A DNA stretch of 64,000 nucleotides from Actinomycetes bacterium (GTDB lineage: Bacteria; Actinomycetota; Thermoleophilia; RBG-16-64-13): positions 43,208-107,207 of the forward strand of contig JAGXFV010000025.1 in the NCBI GenBank assembly GCA_024637095.1. The letters are read 5' to 3'. The notes below the pieces were generated by a model. It had not been told where the DNA came from. It searched no databases and was given only the letters and a program-made list of their open reading frames with translations. Below, in pieces: positions 44,024 through 53,571 of this stretch. Both the position numbers and the translations under genes were made by a program. Each line of letters starts with the position of its first letter. Positions within the stretch are counted from its first letter, which is position 1.

Positions 44024-44266
44024 CTACTGCGGGCCGGGCGGCTCGTCTTCCCCCGGCTTCCGGGAAGAAGTCGCGAGCAGAGTGCGCACCATGGTGTAGA
44101 AACCCACCGCCGCACCCAGGAACACACCCCCCACCATCAGCCACGGGCCCGAGTCGAGCCAGCGGTCGAGCAGATAGCCGATGCCGGTGAATACCAGGAC
44201 ATATGCGACGAGCGAAAAACCTACGCTGCCGATCTGTCCCAGGTCGCGCATGCGATTGTCGCTCAT
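44024..44266 (-). CDS. AtpZ-like two-helix protein heading the atp operon
   Basis: 80 residues. Two helices (about 13-31 and 42-62) with the short loop LLDRWLDSGPWLMVGG, typical of AtpZ/AtpQ-type proteins, which pair with AtpI. First gene of the operon; its ATG lies only about 9 bases past the predicted transcription start. Confidence 0.75.
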   Translation of the reverse strand: MSDNRMRDLGQIGSVGFSLVAYVLVFTGIGYLLDRWLDSGPWLMVGGVFLGAAVGFYTMVRTLLATSSRKPGEDEPPGPQ

Positions 44267-44281
44267 CCCAAAGCCGCCCGT

Positions 44282-44310
44282 ATTATAGGGTTCAGTTCAG
44301 ACCGATACAA
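44282..44310 (-). promoter_or_regulatory. Predicted promoter of the ATP synthase operon
   Basis: On the minus strand TTGTAT (44310-44305), 17 bases, TATAAT (44287-44282). The -10 is a perfect consensus. The start would be near 44275, giving an untranslated leader of about 9 bases before the AtpZ-like ATG at 44266. Confidence 0.8.
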
Positions 44311-44403
44311 GTTGCATGTTAAGCGTCCTATCATTGCTGACTTAAGCGCACTGAATCGTACTGCGGCGGGCCGCCGGGATCGCCGACGGTTGCAACTGCA
44401 CGC

Positions 44404-45621
44404 TCACCGGGATTCGGCCTTTTTCTCGAGTGCGCCGTCTGCCCCGCCACCCGCGGTACCGTCTGTTTCGCCGCCCACAACCGCCTCCCCCGAAGCCGTC
44501 ACTGAGGCCTCATCGATCAGGTCGCGACTCTCATCACCCAGTTCGGAAGGGGCCAGCGTCCGCGCCGGCCGACCCACCAGTTTGCTCCAGCGGAGAATCT
44601 CCAACTCGTAAGCCAGAAAGGCGGAATAGGCGCCCACCGCCGCCGAGAGTAACAGAGTGAGCCATACAGGAGCGAAGCGCATTGCGAGGGCCACCACGCT
44701 GAGCGAAGCCGACCAGGAGTAGAGAATCACCACGGTCTGCCGCTGGCTGTAGCCCAGATTCGAGAAGCGGTGATGGAAGTGCCCCCGGTCGGCGACGTAT
44801 ATCGGGCGCCGGTTCTTCACCCGGCGCAGGATGGCGAAGCTGGTGTCGAAGATGGGAATGCCCAACACCGCGAGCGGAATCAGCAGGGCCACGGTGGCCA
44901 CTCCTTTGAGGAAACCCTGAAGGCTGATGGCCGCCAGCAAGAAGCCGAGCAGCAGCGAGCCGGAATCGCCCATGAAGATGCTGGCCGGGTGAAAGTTGTG
45001 CCAGAGAAAGCCGACGGTGGAGCCCGCCAGAATCGCCGCGAGGATCCCCATATCGTAGCGGCCCAGGGAAATGGCGATAATCGCGAACGTGGCGGAAGCG
45101 ATGGTGGAGATGCCGGCGGCCAGACCGTCCATGCCATCGATGAAGTTGACGATGTTCATGATCGCGACCACCCAGATCACGCTGAACACCACTCCCACCC
45201 AACCTAGCGCGACGATGCCCAGAAAAGGTACGGTCAGGGTCTCCACCCGCACCCCGTAGAGCACGATCATCAGGGCGATCGCCACCTGCCCCAGGAGTTT
45301 CACCTTGGGGGGAACGTCACGGACGTCGTCTACCAGCCCCAGCAGCGCGGCCAGCGAAGCGCCCGCCAGGATCCCCCGGGTGACGGGATCCCCGGACAGA
45401 AACATCAGCGAGGGGATGATGATGCCGAAGAAGATAGCGATCCCGCCCAGTCGGGGCGTGGGCACCGCGTGAATCTTGCGAGCGGCGGGAAGGTCAATAA
45501 TCCCCATCCGACGGGCGAACTCGCCCACCATCGGGGTCAGGATCCAAACGATGGCCATGGCGAGGCCGAACCCCAGGAAGGCGCGATAGGTGTCGTCGAG
45601 GAAATTCTGGATGTCGCTCAC
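44404..45621 (-). CDS. Polyprenyl-phosphate GlcNAc-1-phosphate transferase (WecA/TagO/MraY family)
   Basis: 405 residues, eleven predicted helices. It moves a HexNAc-1-phosphate from a UDP-sugar to undecaprenyl phosphate, starting wall teichoic-acid-like or other surface glycans. LGLVDDVRDVPPKVKL holds the catalytic Asp pair, NFIDGMDGLAAGI the second Asp region, and DRGHFHHRFSNLGYSQRQ the His-rich loop typical of WecA/TagO, distinguishing it from MraY. A hydrophilic tail (about 355-405) is extra. GTG/ATGA-type overlap with the dCMP deaminase stop couples the two. Confidence 0.92.
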   Translation of the reverse strand: MSDIQNFLDDTYRAFLGFGLAMAIVWILTPMVGEFARRMGIIDLPAARKIHAVPTPRLGGIAIFFGIIIPSLMFLSGDPVTRGILAGASLAALLGLVDDVRDVPPKVKLLGQVAIALMIVLYGVRVETLTVPFLGIVALGWVGVVFSVIWVVAIMNIVNFIDGMDGLAAGISTIASATFAIIAISLGRYDMGILAAILAGSTVGFLWHNFHPASIFMGDSGSLLLGFLLAAISLQGFLKGVATVALLIPLAVLGIPIFDTSFAILRRVKNRRPIYVADRGHFHHRFSNLGYSQRQTVVILYSWSASLSVVALAMRFAPVWLTLLLSAAVGAYSAFLAYELEILRWSKLVGRPARTLAPSELGDESRDLIDEASVTASGEAVVGGETDGTAGGGADGALEKKAESR

Positions 45622-46073
45622 TGCTCGCTAACCGGCACGAGCCGTATGCCCGATTCGGCGAAGACCTCCGTGGCCAAGTGGTCGGGATAGGCTCCCGCGA
45701 AGTACACGGTTTCGATGCCGGCGTTGACGATCATCTTGGCGCAGACTACGCAGGGCTGGTGGGTGCAATAGAGTTCGGCGTCGCGAATCTCGGTTCCCTG
45801 GTAGGCAGCCTGAATGATGGCGTTCTGTTCGGCGTGAAGCCCCCGGCAGAGCTCGTGCCTCTCTCCCGAGGGGACGCCCAGTTCGTCCCGCAGGCAGCCG
45901 CGCACGTCGCAGTGGGCCAGGTCGCGCGGAACCCCGTTATAGCCCGTGGCCAGGATCTGACGGTTCCTCACGATCACTGCCCCCACGTTCCGGCGCAGAC
46001 AGGTCGAGCGGGTCGCAACCACCCGTGCGATCTGCATGAAGTAGTGCTCCCAGCTGGGGCGTTCCATCGTCAT
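45618..46073 (-). CDS. dCMP deaminase family protein
   Basis: 151 residues. It deaminates dCMP to dUMP for thymidylate supply. The zinc site is seen as LHAEQNAI and HQPCVVCAKMIVNAG (HxE, PCxxC), and STCLRRNVGAVIVRN is the ComEB-type N-terminus; an extra Cys cluster (AHCDVRGCLRDE) may bind a second zinc as in relatives. It follows the upp remnant by 20 bases. Confidence 0.93.
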   Translation of the reverse strand: MTMERPSWEHYFMQIARVVATRSTCLRRNVGAVIVRNRQILATGYNGVPRDLAHCDVRGCLRDELGVPSGERHELCRGLHAEQNAIIQAAYQGTEIRDAELYCTHQPCVVCAKMIVNAGIETVYFAGAYPDHLATEVFAESGIRLVPVSEQ

Positions 46074-46093
46074 TGCCTGCCTCCCAGAATCGG

Positions 46094-46219
46094 CTAGCGG
46101 GTGCCGAACATGCGGTCGCCGCCATCGCCCAGGCCCGGAGGGATGAAACCCGGTTCATTCAGCCCGCGGTCGATGGAGGCGGCGTAGATCGTCACGTCCG
46201 GGTTGGTGTCCGCGCTCAT
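46094..46219 (-). pseudogene. upp: Remnant of uracil phosphoribosyltransferase (upp), C-terminal 41 codons only
   Basis: A 41-codon frame from ATG 46219 to TAG 46094. The translation from codon 7 onwards, [19 protein letters not shown] then [16 protein letters not shown], is the highly conserved C-terminal end of Upp (HPDVxIYxAAxDxxLNxxGYIxPGLGDAGDRxFGT). The first about 165 residues, including the PRPP-binding region, are missing; only six other codons precede the match. The ATG overlaps the glyA stop (ATGA) and the stop is before the dCMP deaminase, exactly where an intact upp sits in related gene orders. Either a real deletion or an assembly error; it cannot be an active enzyme. Confidence 0.88.
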
Positions 46220-47499
46220 TCGCTCAGCCGCTCGTAGATGGGGTGCGCCTCGGCCAGATCACAAGTGCGAGCGCGCAGTTCTCCCAAGCGCTCCTCCGAG
46301 GCTCCGCCGCGCAGGACCTCGGCCACGATCCGTCCGACCTCGGCCGCCTCCAGGGGCTGAAAGCCCCGGGTGGTTATGGCGGGCGTCCCCAGCCGGATGC
46401 CGGAAGCCACCGCGGGAGGACGATGATCGCCCGGCACCGGGTTCTTGTTCGCGGTGATACCAACCCTGGCCAGCAGATCCTCCGCGTCCTTGCCGGTCAG
46501 TTGGCTCTCTTTGAGGTCGACGAGCATGAGATGGTTGTCGGTGCCGCCGGAGACCAGCTGCATGCCGCCTTCGAGCAGAGCAGCGGCCATGGCCGCTGCG
46601 TTGGACACGGTCCGAAGTTGGCGCTCCCGGAACTCCTCACGGGTGGCCAGGTGGAAGCACACCGCCTTGCCGGCGATGACGTGCATGAGCGGCCCGCCCT
46701 GCAGGCCGGGAAAGATGGCTTTGTCCAGAGCGGCGGCGTCGCGCTCGCGGCAGAAGACCACGCCGCCACGGGGCCCGCCCAGCGTCTTGTGCGTGGTGCT
46801 GGTCACCCACTCGGTGAAGGGGAAGGGTGACTGATGCACACCCGCCGCGACCAGACCGGCGATGTGCGCCATGTCGACCATCAGGACAGCATCCACCTCT
46901 CGACAGATTTCGTGGAAGATGGCGAAGTCGATCTCGCGCGGATATGCGCTCGCGCCCGCCACGATCATCCGCGGACGGACCTGACGCGCGAGTTCCCTCA
47001 CCCGGTCGTAATCAATGCGGCCGGTCGTTTCGTCCAGGCCGTAGTGATGAAAGGTGTACTCCCGGCCGGAGAAGTTCGATTTGAGACCATGGGTGAGATG
47101 GCCCCCATGCTCGAGCTTCATCGCGAGAACGGTATCGCCATGCTCCAGGGCGGCGAAGTAGGCCGCATGATTGGCCTGCGAGCCGGCGTGAGGTTGGACG
47201 TTCACGTGTTCCGCCCCAAAGAGTGCGCGTGCCCGCTCGATGGCCAGGCTTTCGACCTCGTCGACCACTTCGCAGCCACCGTAGTAGCGGGCGTTCGGAT
47301 AGCCTTCCGCGTATTTGTTGGTCAGGACGCTTCCCACCGCTTCGAGCACTGCCCGGGGGGTGAAGTTCTCCGAGGCGATCAGCTCGAGATTGTCCTGCTG
47401 ACGCCTGAGCTCGGCCTGAACCAGATCGGCCACGGCGGGGTCCATCTGGCGCAACGCGCTCTCGCCGTGGCTGTCTACCACGGTTTCGCTGGTCTTCAC
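46216..47499 (-). CDS. glyA: Serine hydroxymethyltransferase
   Basis: 427 residues, PLP enzyme converting serine and tetrahydrofolate to glycine and methylene-THF. [20 protein letters not shown] at the N-terminus and the PLP lysine in [14 protein letters not shown] are clear; [14 protein letters not shown] supplies the Asp/His pair. GTG 47499 overlaps the rpiB stop. Full length. Confidence 0.97.
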   Translation of the reverse strand: MKTSETVVDSHGESALRQMDPAVADLVQAELRRQQDNLELIASENFTPRAVLEAVGSVLTNKYAEGYPNARYYGGCEVVDEVESLAIERARALFGAEHVNVQPHAGSQANHAAYFAALEHGDTVLAMKLEHGGHLTHGLKSNFSGREYTFHHYGLDETTGRIDYDRVRELARQVRPRMIVAGASAYPREIDFAIFHEICREVDAVLMVDMAHIAGLVAAGVHQSPFPFTEWVTSTTHKTLGGPRGGVVFCRERDAAALDKAIFPGLQGGPLMHVIAGKAVCFHLATREEFRERQLRTVSNAAAMAAALLEGGMQLVSGGTDNHLMLVDLKESQLTGKDAEDLLARVGITANKNPVPGDHRPPAVASGIRLGTPAITTRGFQPLEAAEVGRIVAEVLRGGASEERLGELRARTCDLAEAHPIYERLSE

Positions 47500-48023
47500 C
47501 TTGCCCCCCGTGCACCTTGGTGGTCCGTCTCCGCGAGCCGTTCGCCGGCCGCCTGTCCCGCGCCTGGGGCAGCAGCGAGCGCCTGTCCTCTCGGCAGTCC
47601 GCCCAGCATGTCCACGCGCCCCTGGTGACGCCCCCCTTCAAAGCCGGCGGCGTCCCACGCCTCCAACATGGCCAGGACCGCGTCGATGCCCAAAAGCCGA
47701 GCGCCAAGACAGAGCACGTTGGCATCGTTGTGGCGGCGGGCCATCTGGGCGCCGTAGGAGTCGGCAGGGGTGACCGCCCTCACCGCGGGAAAGCGGTTGG
47801 CCGCGATGGACATTCCCAAGCCGGAGCCACAAACGAGGATCCCGAAATCGGCTTCTCCATCGGTCACGGCTCGAGCCACCTGTTCGGCATATACCGGATA
47901 GTCCACGCGTTCTTCGGAATGGGTACCGAGGTCGGTGACCTCGTGGCCCAGACGATCGAGGGCTTCGCTCAAAGGGCGCTTGAGGGGCAGGCCGGCGTGG
48001 TCGGCCGCAATCGCGTAGCGCAT
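47496..48023 (-). CDS. rpiB: Ribose-5-phosphate isomerase B
   Basis: 175 residues. It interconverts ribose 5-phosphate and ribulose 5-phosphate. [28 protein letters not shown] and [15 protein letters not shown] (active-site Cys) are diagnostic. A Gly/Ala-rich tail of about 25 residues past the usual end (near 150) overlaps the glyA start. Confidence 0.95.
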   Translation of the reverse strand: MRYAIAADHAGLPLKRPLSEALDRLGHEVTDLGTHSEERVDYPVYAEQVARAVTDGEADFGILVCGSGLGMSIAANRFPAVRAVTPADSYGAQMARRHNDANVLCLGARLLGIDAVLAMLEAWDAAGFEGGRHQGRVDMLGGLPRGQALAAAPGAGQAAGERLAETDHQGARGAR

Positions 48024-48104
48024 CGTGCTCCCGCTCGGATGGAGGTGGTTACCTGCGGCCGCAAGGATACCAGAAGGTCTTGGTCTCTCCGGTCGGCTTC
48101 CCGG

Positions 48105-48743
48105 TTACTGCGGCCCGAAATCGGCGGCGCGGAATGCGTCCGCGTCCAGAAGGTAAACCGTCTGGTGAAAAAAGGGAAAGAGCGAGGTGCGCCGTGCGGA
48201 GAGCAGCGCGAAGCCCTGGTGCGCGAACAGGGACAGCCATTCGGCCTCGCTGCGCGGCCCCGGAACCGCCGAGTCCCACCCACCATTGAGCAGGGCGTCT
48301 ATCAGGCCGCGCCGCCGATCGTTGCCTCGCGAGATATGCAGGTCCTCGAAGACCACGACCCTCGCGGCAACCCGCGCAGCCTCGACGAGGAGTGACTTTG
48401 GATCGGTGGCGTGATGCAGGGCGAAAAGCATCATAACCACGTCGAACGACGCGTCGGGATAGGGCAGGTGGCGCCCGTCGAAGAGCAGCGGCGACATATC
48501 CGGGTAGCAGCTGAGATCGACCACGTCGCAGGTTCGGACCGAAGAAACCCGGCTTTGCAGTCTTCGGGCGATCTGGCCGGTCCCGGAGCCGAGGTCGAGC
48601 ACGCGATCGGTCGGGCGAAGAAACGGAAGGCACAGCCGGGCCACGGCCTCTGCCCGGCCCCAACCGAGGGCGCGCACGCTCCCCCGGCCCAGGGCTGTTC
48701 TGAGGACCATTTCCGGGAGTAGCGGTGCGCCCTCAGTCCCCAC
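48105..48743 (-). CDS. Class I SAM-dependent methyltransferase
   Basis: 212 residues. VLDLGSGTGQIARRL is motif I, and PYPDASFDVVMMLFALHH is the post-I/IV region of UbiE/Methyltransf_11-type enzymes; substrate unknown. GTG 48743, 6 bases after GAGGA, overlaps the end of the PrmC-TsaC gene by 11 bases; the frame continues upstream only inside that gene. The C-terminus ends before rpiB with an 81-base gap. Confidence 0.83.
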   Translation of the reverse strand: MGTEGAPLLPEMVLRTALGRGSVRALGWGRAEAVARLCLPFLRPTDRVLDLGSGTGQIARRLQSRVSSVRTCDVVDLSCYPDMSPLLFDGRHLPYPDASFDVVMMLFALHHATDPKSLLVEAARVAARVVVFEDLHISRGNDRRRGLIDALLNGGWDSAVPGPRSEAEWLSLFAHQGFALLSARRTSLFPFFHQTVYLLDADAFRAADFGPQ

Positions 48744-50346
48744 TCGGATCCTCTGCCTGAGAAAGGTCGGCCTCCGACGCCCCCTGCCCGGCACGCAGGG
48801 CACCGGCCACAGCCTCCAGCGCCTGTTCCTCGAGAACTGCCCCCTCACGCAGCACCCGTGCCGTGCCGCCATCATCAAGCGGACGGAGGTCCACCACGGT
48901 GGAGGGAACGCCGGCCGGCCGTGGGGCGTCTCGCAAATCCTCGAAGGCCAGCGAACAGCGGGTCAGCAGTTGGGGCTCGGTCTCGCCCAGAGTGGCGGGG
49001 GCGGGAAGCCCGCTGCGGTTGGCGCTCGTGGCCGCCAGCGGCACGCCCGTTCGGCGAAGCAACTCCATGAGGACGGGGTGATCGGGGACCCGTACCCCCA
49101 GCGAATCGGGGGTACCCACGCGTTCGGGCCGAAGAGTGCAGGTGGCAACGACGAAGGTGTAGGGACCCGGCAGCAGTAGCCGGAGCACCAGCCTCGCCGG
49201 CCCAGAGAGGTCGGGCAGCAGAGCCTCGATCTGAGCGGCCGAGGCAAAAAGCGCGGCCACGGGGCTCTCGGGAGGACGTCCTTTGGCCGCGAACAAGCGC
49301 TCGACCCCGGGGCTCGAGTCCCAGGCGGCGGCCAAGCCGTAGACCGTATCCGTGGGCACGCCCACGACGGCCCCCTGCCTGAGGGCACCGGCGACGGCAG
49401 CCACCTCCCAGGGTGTGAGCTCTCGCGAGTCCCGCACCGCCGTCCCCGGACGCAGTGCGCGGACAATGCGCTCCCGGCCGGAGAGGTCCCGCTGCGACGC
49501 TACCTCGGACAGGCCGGCGCCGCGCAGCACCTCGGCCACCCGCTCGGCCTGGTCATGACCCACCTCCACCAGAAGAACTCCGCCCGGGCCCAGTGCGGAA
49601 AGTGCCTGGGGAGCCAGCCGGCGATATACCTCGAGCCCGTCCGCGCCCGCGTCGAGGGCGACCCGGGGCTCGTAGTCCCGCACGTCGGGCTCGAGCGCCT
49701 CGTATTCATGTGTGGGGATGTAGGGCGGATTGCTGACCAGAAGGCGCAAGGTCCCGGAGGCGAACTCCCCAAGCAGGTCGGCGGACACCAATTCGACGGC
49801 ACCGGCCAAACCCAGACGCGCGCGCTTACGCCGGGCCACGCCGAGCGCCTCCCCGCTGGAGTCAGTGGCCAGCACGCGCACGCCTCCCTCGGTAGCCAAA
49901 CTGAAGGTGATGGCGCCGCTGCCGGTGCCCAGGTCGGCCACCACAGGCGCCGCCCAACCCCCACCGCTCGGCACCGGTGACAGCGGCGGCCTCACCCGCA
50001 GCTCCTCCAGGGCGGCCTCCACCAACTCCTCGGTTTCCGGACGGGGAATCAACACCCCGGGGCCGACCTCCAGCTCGAGATAGCGAAAGGCCGCGCGGCC
50101 CAGGATGTAGGCGATTGGCTCCCGGCGGGCGCGCCGGGCGATGAGTTCCCGGTAGCGCGTGACCTCCTCCTCGCTCAGTGGCCGCTCCGCCTGAATGATC
50201 AGCTGGATCCGCTCGAGTTGGAGTGCCTCAGCCAGCAGTAGCTCAGCATCGAGGCGGGGAGAAGAGGATCCCTTATCGGCCAGATACTCGGCCGAAACGC
50301 GCAGCAGAGAGGAGACGGTCCAAGAAGGGGTGGATGCGGAAGCCAT
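48733..50346 (-). CDS. PrmC (release factor methyltransferase) fused to TsaC/Sua5-type protein
   Basis: 537 residues, two translation-related enzymes in one chain. Residues 1-305 are PrmC/HemK, which methylates the GGQ glutamine of release factors: VADLGTGSGAITFSLA and the catalytic LLVSNPPYIP. Residues about 315-510 are a YrdC/Sua5 domain making threonylcarbamoyl-AMP for tRNA t6A37: GAVVGVPTDTVYGLAAAWD, AAKGRPPESPVA, PLAATSANRSGLPAP. Normally separate neighbours after prfA, as the position here shows. No stop or frameshift separates them. Confidence 0.92.
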   Translation of the reverse strand: MASASTPSWTVSSLLRVSAEYLADKGSSSPRLDAELLLAEALQLERIQLIIQAERPLSEEEVTRYRELIARRARREPIAYILGRAAFRYLELEVGPGVLIPRPETEELVEAALEELRVRPPLSPVPSGGGWAAPVVADLGTGSGAITFSLATEGGVRVLATDSSGEALGVARRKRARLGLAGAVELVSADLLGEFASGTLRLLVSNPPYIPTHEYEALEPDVRDYEPRVALDAGADGLEVYRRLAPQALSALGPGGVLLVEVGHDQAERVAEVLRGAGLSEVASQRDLSGRERIVRALRPGTAVRDSRELTPWEVAAVAGALRQGAVVGVPTDTVYGLAAAWDSSPGVERLFAAKGRPPESPVAALFASAAQIEALLPDLSGPARLVLRLLLPGPYTFVVATCTLRPERVGTPDSLGVRVPDHPVLMELLRRTGVPLAATSANRSGLPAPATLGETEPQLLTRCSLAFEDLRDAPRPAGVPSTVVDLRPLDDGGTARVLREGAVLEEQALEAVAGALRAGQGASEADLSQAEDPSGD

Positions 50347-50367
50347 CGGGCCGACCTCGCGAGGCCG

Positions 50368-51444
50368 CTATACCTCGGCGGACGCCAGCTGCTCCGCGCG
50401 CGCCTGAGCGACCAGGGCCTCGGTGAACTCGTCGAGCTCGCCCTCGAGGATGGCCTCCAGCCGGTGAGAGGTCAATCCTACACGATGGTCGGTGACGCGG
50501 CCCTGGGGAAAATTGTAGGTGCGGATCTTCTCCGAACGCTCGCCCGAGCCCAGCTGCGTGCGGCGGTTGGCGGACAGCTCCGCATCTTGCTCCGCTTCGG
50601 CCACTGCCTGCAGGCGGGCGCGCAGGATTCTCATAGCGCGTTCCTTGTTCTGCAGCTGGGACTTCTCGTCCTGGCAGGAAACCACCAGCCCCGTGGGCAC
50701 GTGAGTGATGCGCACCGCCGAATCCGTGGTGTTCACCGACTGTCCACCCGGCCCGCTCGAGCGGTAAACGTCGATGCGCAGTTCGTTGGCATCAATGCTG
50801 ACCTCGACCTCGTCCGCCTCGAGCAGCACGGCCACCGTAGCCGTCGAGGTGTGGATGCGACCGGTGGACTCCGTCTGCGGAACCCGCTGCACGCGGTGCA
50901 CGCCGGACTCGTACTTGAGCGTGCCGTAGGCATTCTTGCCTTTGACCGCGAAGATGATCTCCTTGATGCCCCCTACCGGCGACTCGTTGGTCGAAAGGGC
51001 TTCCCACTTGAGGCGGTGCCGCTCGGCATAACGCGTGATCATGCGCAGGAGCTCGGCCGCGAAGAGAGAGGCTTCGTCGCCGCCCGCCGCCGCCCGGATC
51101 TCGACCAAGGCGTTCTTCTCGTCGCGGGGGTCCTTCTCGATCATCGCCGCTCGGATTTCGTCCTCGAGCCGCTCGATCTGCCCCCGGGCCTTGGTGCGCT
51201 CCTCGTTCAGAAACTCCTTCATCTCCGGGTCGACCCCACCCTCATCCAACATCGCGCGGGTGTCCTCCTCTGCCTGCTGGGCGGTCAGATACTCCAGCGC
51301 CAGGGCATGGGCCTCACTCAGGTCGGAGTGGGCCTTGGAGACTTCCGCGTAGCGCGGCTGATCCTCATAGATCGAAGGATCCGCCAGTTCCTCGGCGAGC
51401 GCCCGCTGCTTTCCGATGATCTCCTTGACGAGGCGGTCGATCAA
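50368..51444 (-). CDS. prfA: Peptide chain release factor 1
   Basis: 358 residues. RF1 reads UAG and UAA. The GGQ loop [19 protein letters not shown] and the N-terminal coiled region are standard; no frameshift site, as expected. The PrmC domain downstream would methylate the Gln of its GGQ. 21 bases before prmC-tsaC. Confidence 0.97.
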   Translation of the reverse strand: MIDRLVKEIIGKQRALAEELADPSIYEDQPRYAEVSKAHSDLSEAHALALEYLTAQQAEEDTRAMLDEGGVDPEMKEFLNEERTKARGQIERLEDEIRAAMIEKDPRDEKNALVEIRAAAGGDEASLFAAELLRMITRYAERHRLKWEALSTNESPVGGIKEIIFAVKGKNAYGTLKYESGVHRVQRVPQTESTGRIHTSTATVAVLLEADEVEVSIDANELRIDVYRSSGPGGQSVNTTDSAVRITHVPTGLVVSCQDEKSQLQNKERAMRILRARLQAVAEAEQDAELSANRRTQLGSGERSEKIRTYNFPQGRVTDHRVGLTSHRLEAILEGELDEFTEALVAQARAEQLASAEV

Positions 51445-51451
51445 CGCGCGG

Positions 51452-52573
51452 TCACGCTCCCGCCGGGGCCGGCACTCTTCCCGCCTCGTGCATCCTGCAG
51501 GGCAAGGGCTCCTGCCCGCCGTCGACCCTGAGTACCTCGCTCAGGGAGGAGACTGCGACCTCCACCTGATCGTCGGTCGGCTCCCGAGTAGTAAGGCGCT
51601 GCAGGCCCAGTCCCGGCCACAGCACCACTGTCGCGAGAAAACCGTCTTTGTGACGACCGGCGTATTTGATCACCTCGTAGCTCAGACCGGCGACCAGCGG
51701 GATACCGATGATCCGCGAGGCCACCAGGATCCACAGCCCGGGCTTGCCGACCACGGCGAACACCAGGATGGCGAGCACCATGACGATCAGCAGGAAGGCG
51801 GTGCCGCAACGCGGATGGAGGGTGCTGTACTTCTTGTTGATCCGCTGCGGGACCAATTGCTCGCCGGCCTCGAAAGCGTGAATGGTCTTGTGCTCGGCAC
51901 CGTGATACTGGAAGACTCGGCGCAGATCGGGAATGCGGGAGATGACCACGACGTAGGCCAGGAAGATGACCACTCGAATTACGCCCTCCACCAGGTTGAA
52001 CAGGAAGGCGTTCTCCAGCATGAATTCGAGTTCCTTGGCGATGAACAGCGGGAGAGCGACAAAGAGCCCGATGGAGAAGAAGACGGCAATCACCAGGGAA
52101 AGGCCCATGTCCTTCCAGCCCAGCGTCTGCTGCTCGCGCTTCTTCTGGCGAATCTCTTTCTTGGTGAGCTTCGTTTCGTCCTCGACGGGCACGCACGCTT
52201 CGCCATAGATCTCTTCGCCCGTGCTGAGATTGGCCGAGATGCCGAGCGCGCGGACGCCCAGGCTGAGGGACTCGCCAAGCGCCACTATGCCGCGCAGGAC
52301 GGGCAGCTTGAGCAAGGGATAACGCTTGCCCAGATCATTGAGCAGGAAAGAGTGGAGCCCGATCGCCTGGGAGGGGCGCCGCACGGCGATTCCCCAAGAG
52401 CGCCTGCCCCGCATCATCACCCCTTCGAGCACCGCCTGTCCGCCCACGGAGTGGCTGTGCCCGCACTTCCCGGTCGCACACTCGTCTTCCTCGAGGGCCC
52501 GGCTCTGGAAGAGAGCCCAGCTCAGGAGCAGAAGATGTTGAAGTTGCCGAAGATCGGTGAGAATTCGCTTCAT
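51452..52573 (-). CDS. DUF1385 membrane protein
   Basis: 373 residues. Signature of DUF1385: [19 protein letters not shown], and [16 protein letters not shown] with [14 protein letters not shown]. Five or so helices (about 155-175, 195-225, 265-310). Function unknown; the gene is commonly found between prfA and rpmE/tdk in Gram-positives. The His/Cys-rich stretch [12 protein letters not shown] near residue 32 could bind metal. Confidence 0.88.
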   Translation of the reverse strand: MKRILTDLRQLQHLLLLSWALFQSRALEEDECATGKCGHSHSVGGQAVLEGVMMRGRRSWGIAVRRPSQAIGLHSFLLNDLGKRYPLLKLPVLRGIVALGESLSLGVRALGISANLSTGEEIYGEACVPVEDETKLTKKEIRQKKREQQTLGWKDMGLSLVIAVFFSIGLFVALPLFIAKELEFMLENAFLFNLVEGVIRVVIFLAYVVVISRIPDLRRVFQYHGAEHKTIHAFEAGEQLVPQRINKKYSTLHPRCGTAFLLIVMVLAILVFAVVGKPGLWILVASRIIGIPLVAGLSYEVIKYAGRHKDGFLATVVLWPGLGLQRLTTREPTDDQVEVAVSSLSEVLRVDGGQEPLPCRMHEAGRVPAPAGA

Positions 52574-52577
52574 CGTC

Positions 52578-53192
52578 TCAACTTTCCCACATGGTCAGAT
52601 TGTCTACGCGCCTTACCTGGTGGCAACGACGGCATCTCGCTTGGTAGGTCTCCAGCGCGCCGACTTTGACCAGAGCATCGTGCTCCCCCGCCGGCTGCCC
52701 GGCGACCAGTCGCTGAGTGCGGGACGCCGGCGCACCGCACTCCGAGCAGATCGCCTGCAACTTGTCCACGAACTCAGCCACCGCCAGTAGCATAGGCATC
52801 GGCCCGAAAGGCCTTCCTCTGAAGTCTTGATCGAGCCCGGCGACAATGACCCTCTTCCCCCGGTCGGCCAAGAACTGAGCCACATGAACCAGCTCTTGGT
52901 CAAGGAACTGGGCCTCGTCGACGGCAATGATATCCGAAACTTCGACACCCTGTAGTAGAAGGATCTCCTCGGCTCGTTGGACCGTGCAGGCCTGGCGGCC
53001 TGCGCCGTCGTGCGAGCGCACATCGCAACCCTCGAAGCGGGTATCGAGCGCCGGCTTGACCACGACGATCCGCTGTCGTGCAATCTCGGCCCGCCGCAGC
53101 CTGCGCAAGAGTTCCTCGCTCTTGCCGCTGAACATGCTGCCACAGATGACTTCGATCCAGCCGTCGCGGCTGGGAACTCTGCGATTCACCAC
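52578..53192 (-). CDS. tdk: Thymidine kinase
   Basis: 204 residues, type II (zinc) thymidine kinase for deoxynucleoside salvage. Walker A GSMFSGKSEELLRRLRR, the Asp-containing DIIAVDEAQFLD, and zinc ligands CSECGAP with CRRCHQ. The start is GTG 53192, after GGAG. 4 bases before DUF1385. Full length. Confidence 0.95.
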   Translation of the reverse strand: MVNRRVPSRDGWIEVICGSMFSGKSEELLRRLRRAEIARQRIVVVKPALDTRFEGCDVRSHDGAGRQACTVQRAEEILLLQGVEVSDIIAVDEAQFLDQELVHVAQFLADRGKRVIVAGLDQDFRGRPFGPMPMLLAVAEFVDKLQAICSECGAPASRTQRLVAGQPAGEHDALVKVGALETYQARCRRCHQVRRVDNLTMWES

Positions 53193-53239
53193 CGACTACT
53201 CCACAGATACGCCGGGCCGAGGGCCGGGTGCCCGAACAA

Positions 53240-53269
53240 GAGCCCCGAGCCCGGGTGCGCTCGGGGCTC
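53240..53269 (-). terminator. Hairpin terminator after rpmE
   Basis: GAGCCCCGAG (53240-53249) pairs with CTCGGGGCTC (53260-53269) around a 10-base loop; on the minus strand TTGTT follows. It lies between rpmE and tdk, suggesting rpmE is the end of a transcription unit or a partial stop. Confidence 0.6.
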
Positions 53270-53294
53270 AGGGAAAGGGCCGGAAGCCCTCCCC

Positions 53295-53528
53295 CTATTT
53301 CTTCTCTTCAGTCGAGCTCTCGCCGTCGGTCGGGCGCCGGTACTTCCGGTTGAAGCGCTCCACCCGGCCGCCGCTGTCGATCAGCTTTTGCTTCCCGGTG
53401 TAGAAAGGGTGGCAGACAGAGCAGATCTCCACCTTGATCTCCGGTTCGGTGGAGCGCGTGGTGAAGGTGTTGCCGCAGGAGCACGTTACCTTACTCTCAA
53501 CGTACTCGGGGTGAATATCCGACTTCAC
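53295..53528 (-). CDS. rpmE: Ribosomal protein bL31
   Basis: 77 residues. Zinc-containing (C+) L31: [11 protein letters not shown] and [13 protein letters not shown] supply the four Cys. A C-terminal charged tail follows the conserved [12 protein letters not shown]. Placed between cca and tdk. Confidence 0.95.
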   Translation of the reverse strand: MKSDIHPEYVESKVTCSCGNTFTTRSTEPEIKVEICSVCHPFYTGKQKLIDSGGRVERFNRKYRRPTDGESSTEEKK

Positions 53529-53549
53529 AGGATCCTCCGCAGGGTACCC

Positions 53550-53569
53550 CGGAACGCGCAGGCGTTCCG
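53550..53569 (-). terminator. Hairpin between cca and rpmE
   Basis: CGGAACGC (53550-53557) and GCGTTCCG (53562-53569) form an 8-bp stem with loop GCAG immediately after the cca stop. No U tract. Confidence 0.4.
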
Positions 53570-53571
53570 TT

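Noticed and set aside
48049-48663. 204-codon minus-strand frame overlapping the methyltransferase
   Set aside because: Out-of-frame shadow; the methyltransferase frame has motif I and a good start.
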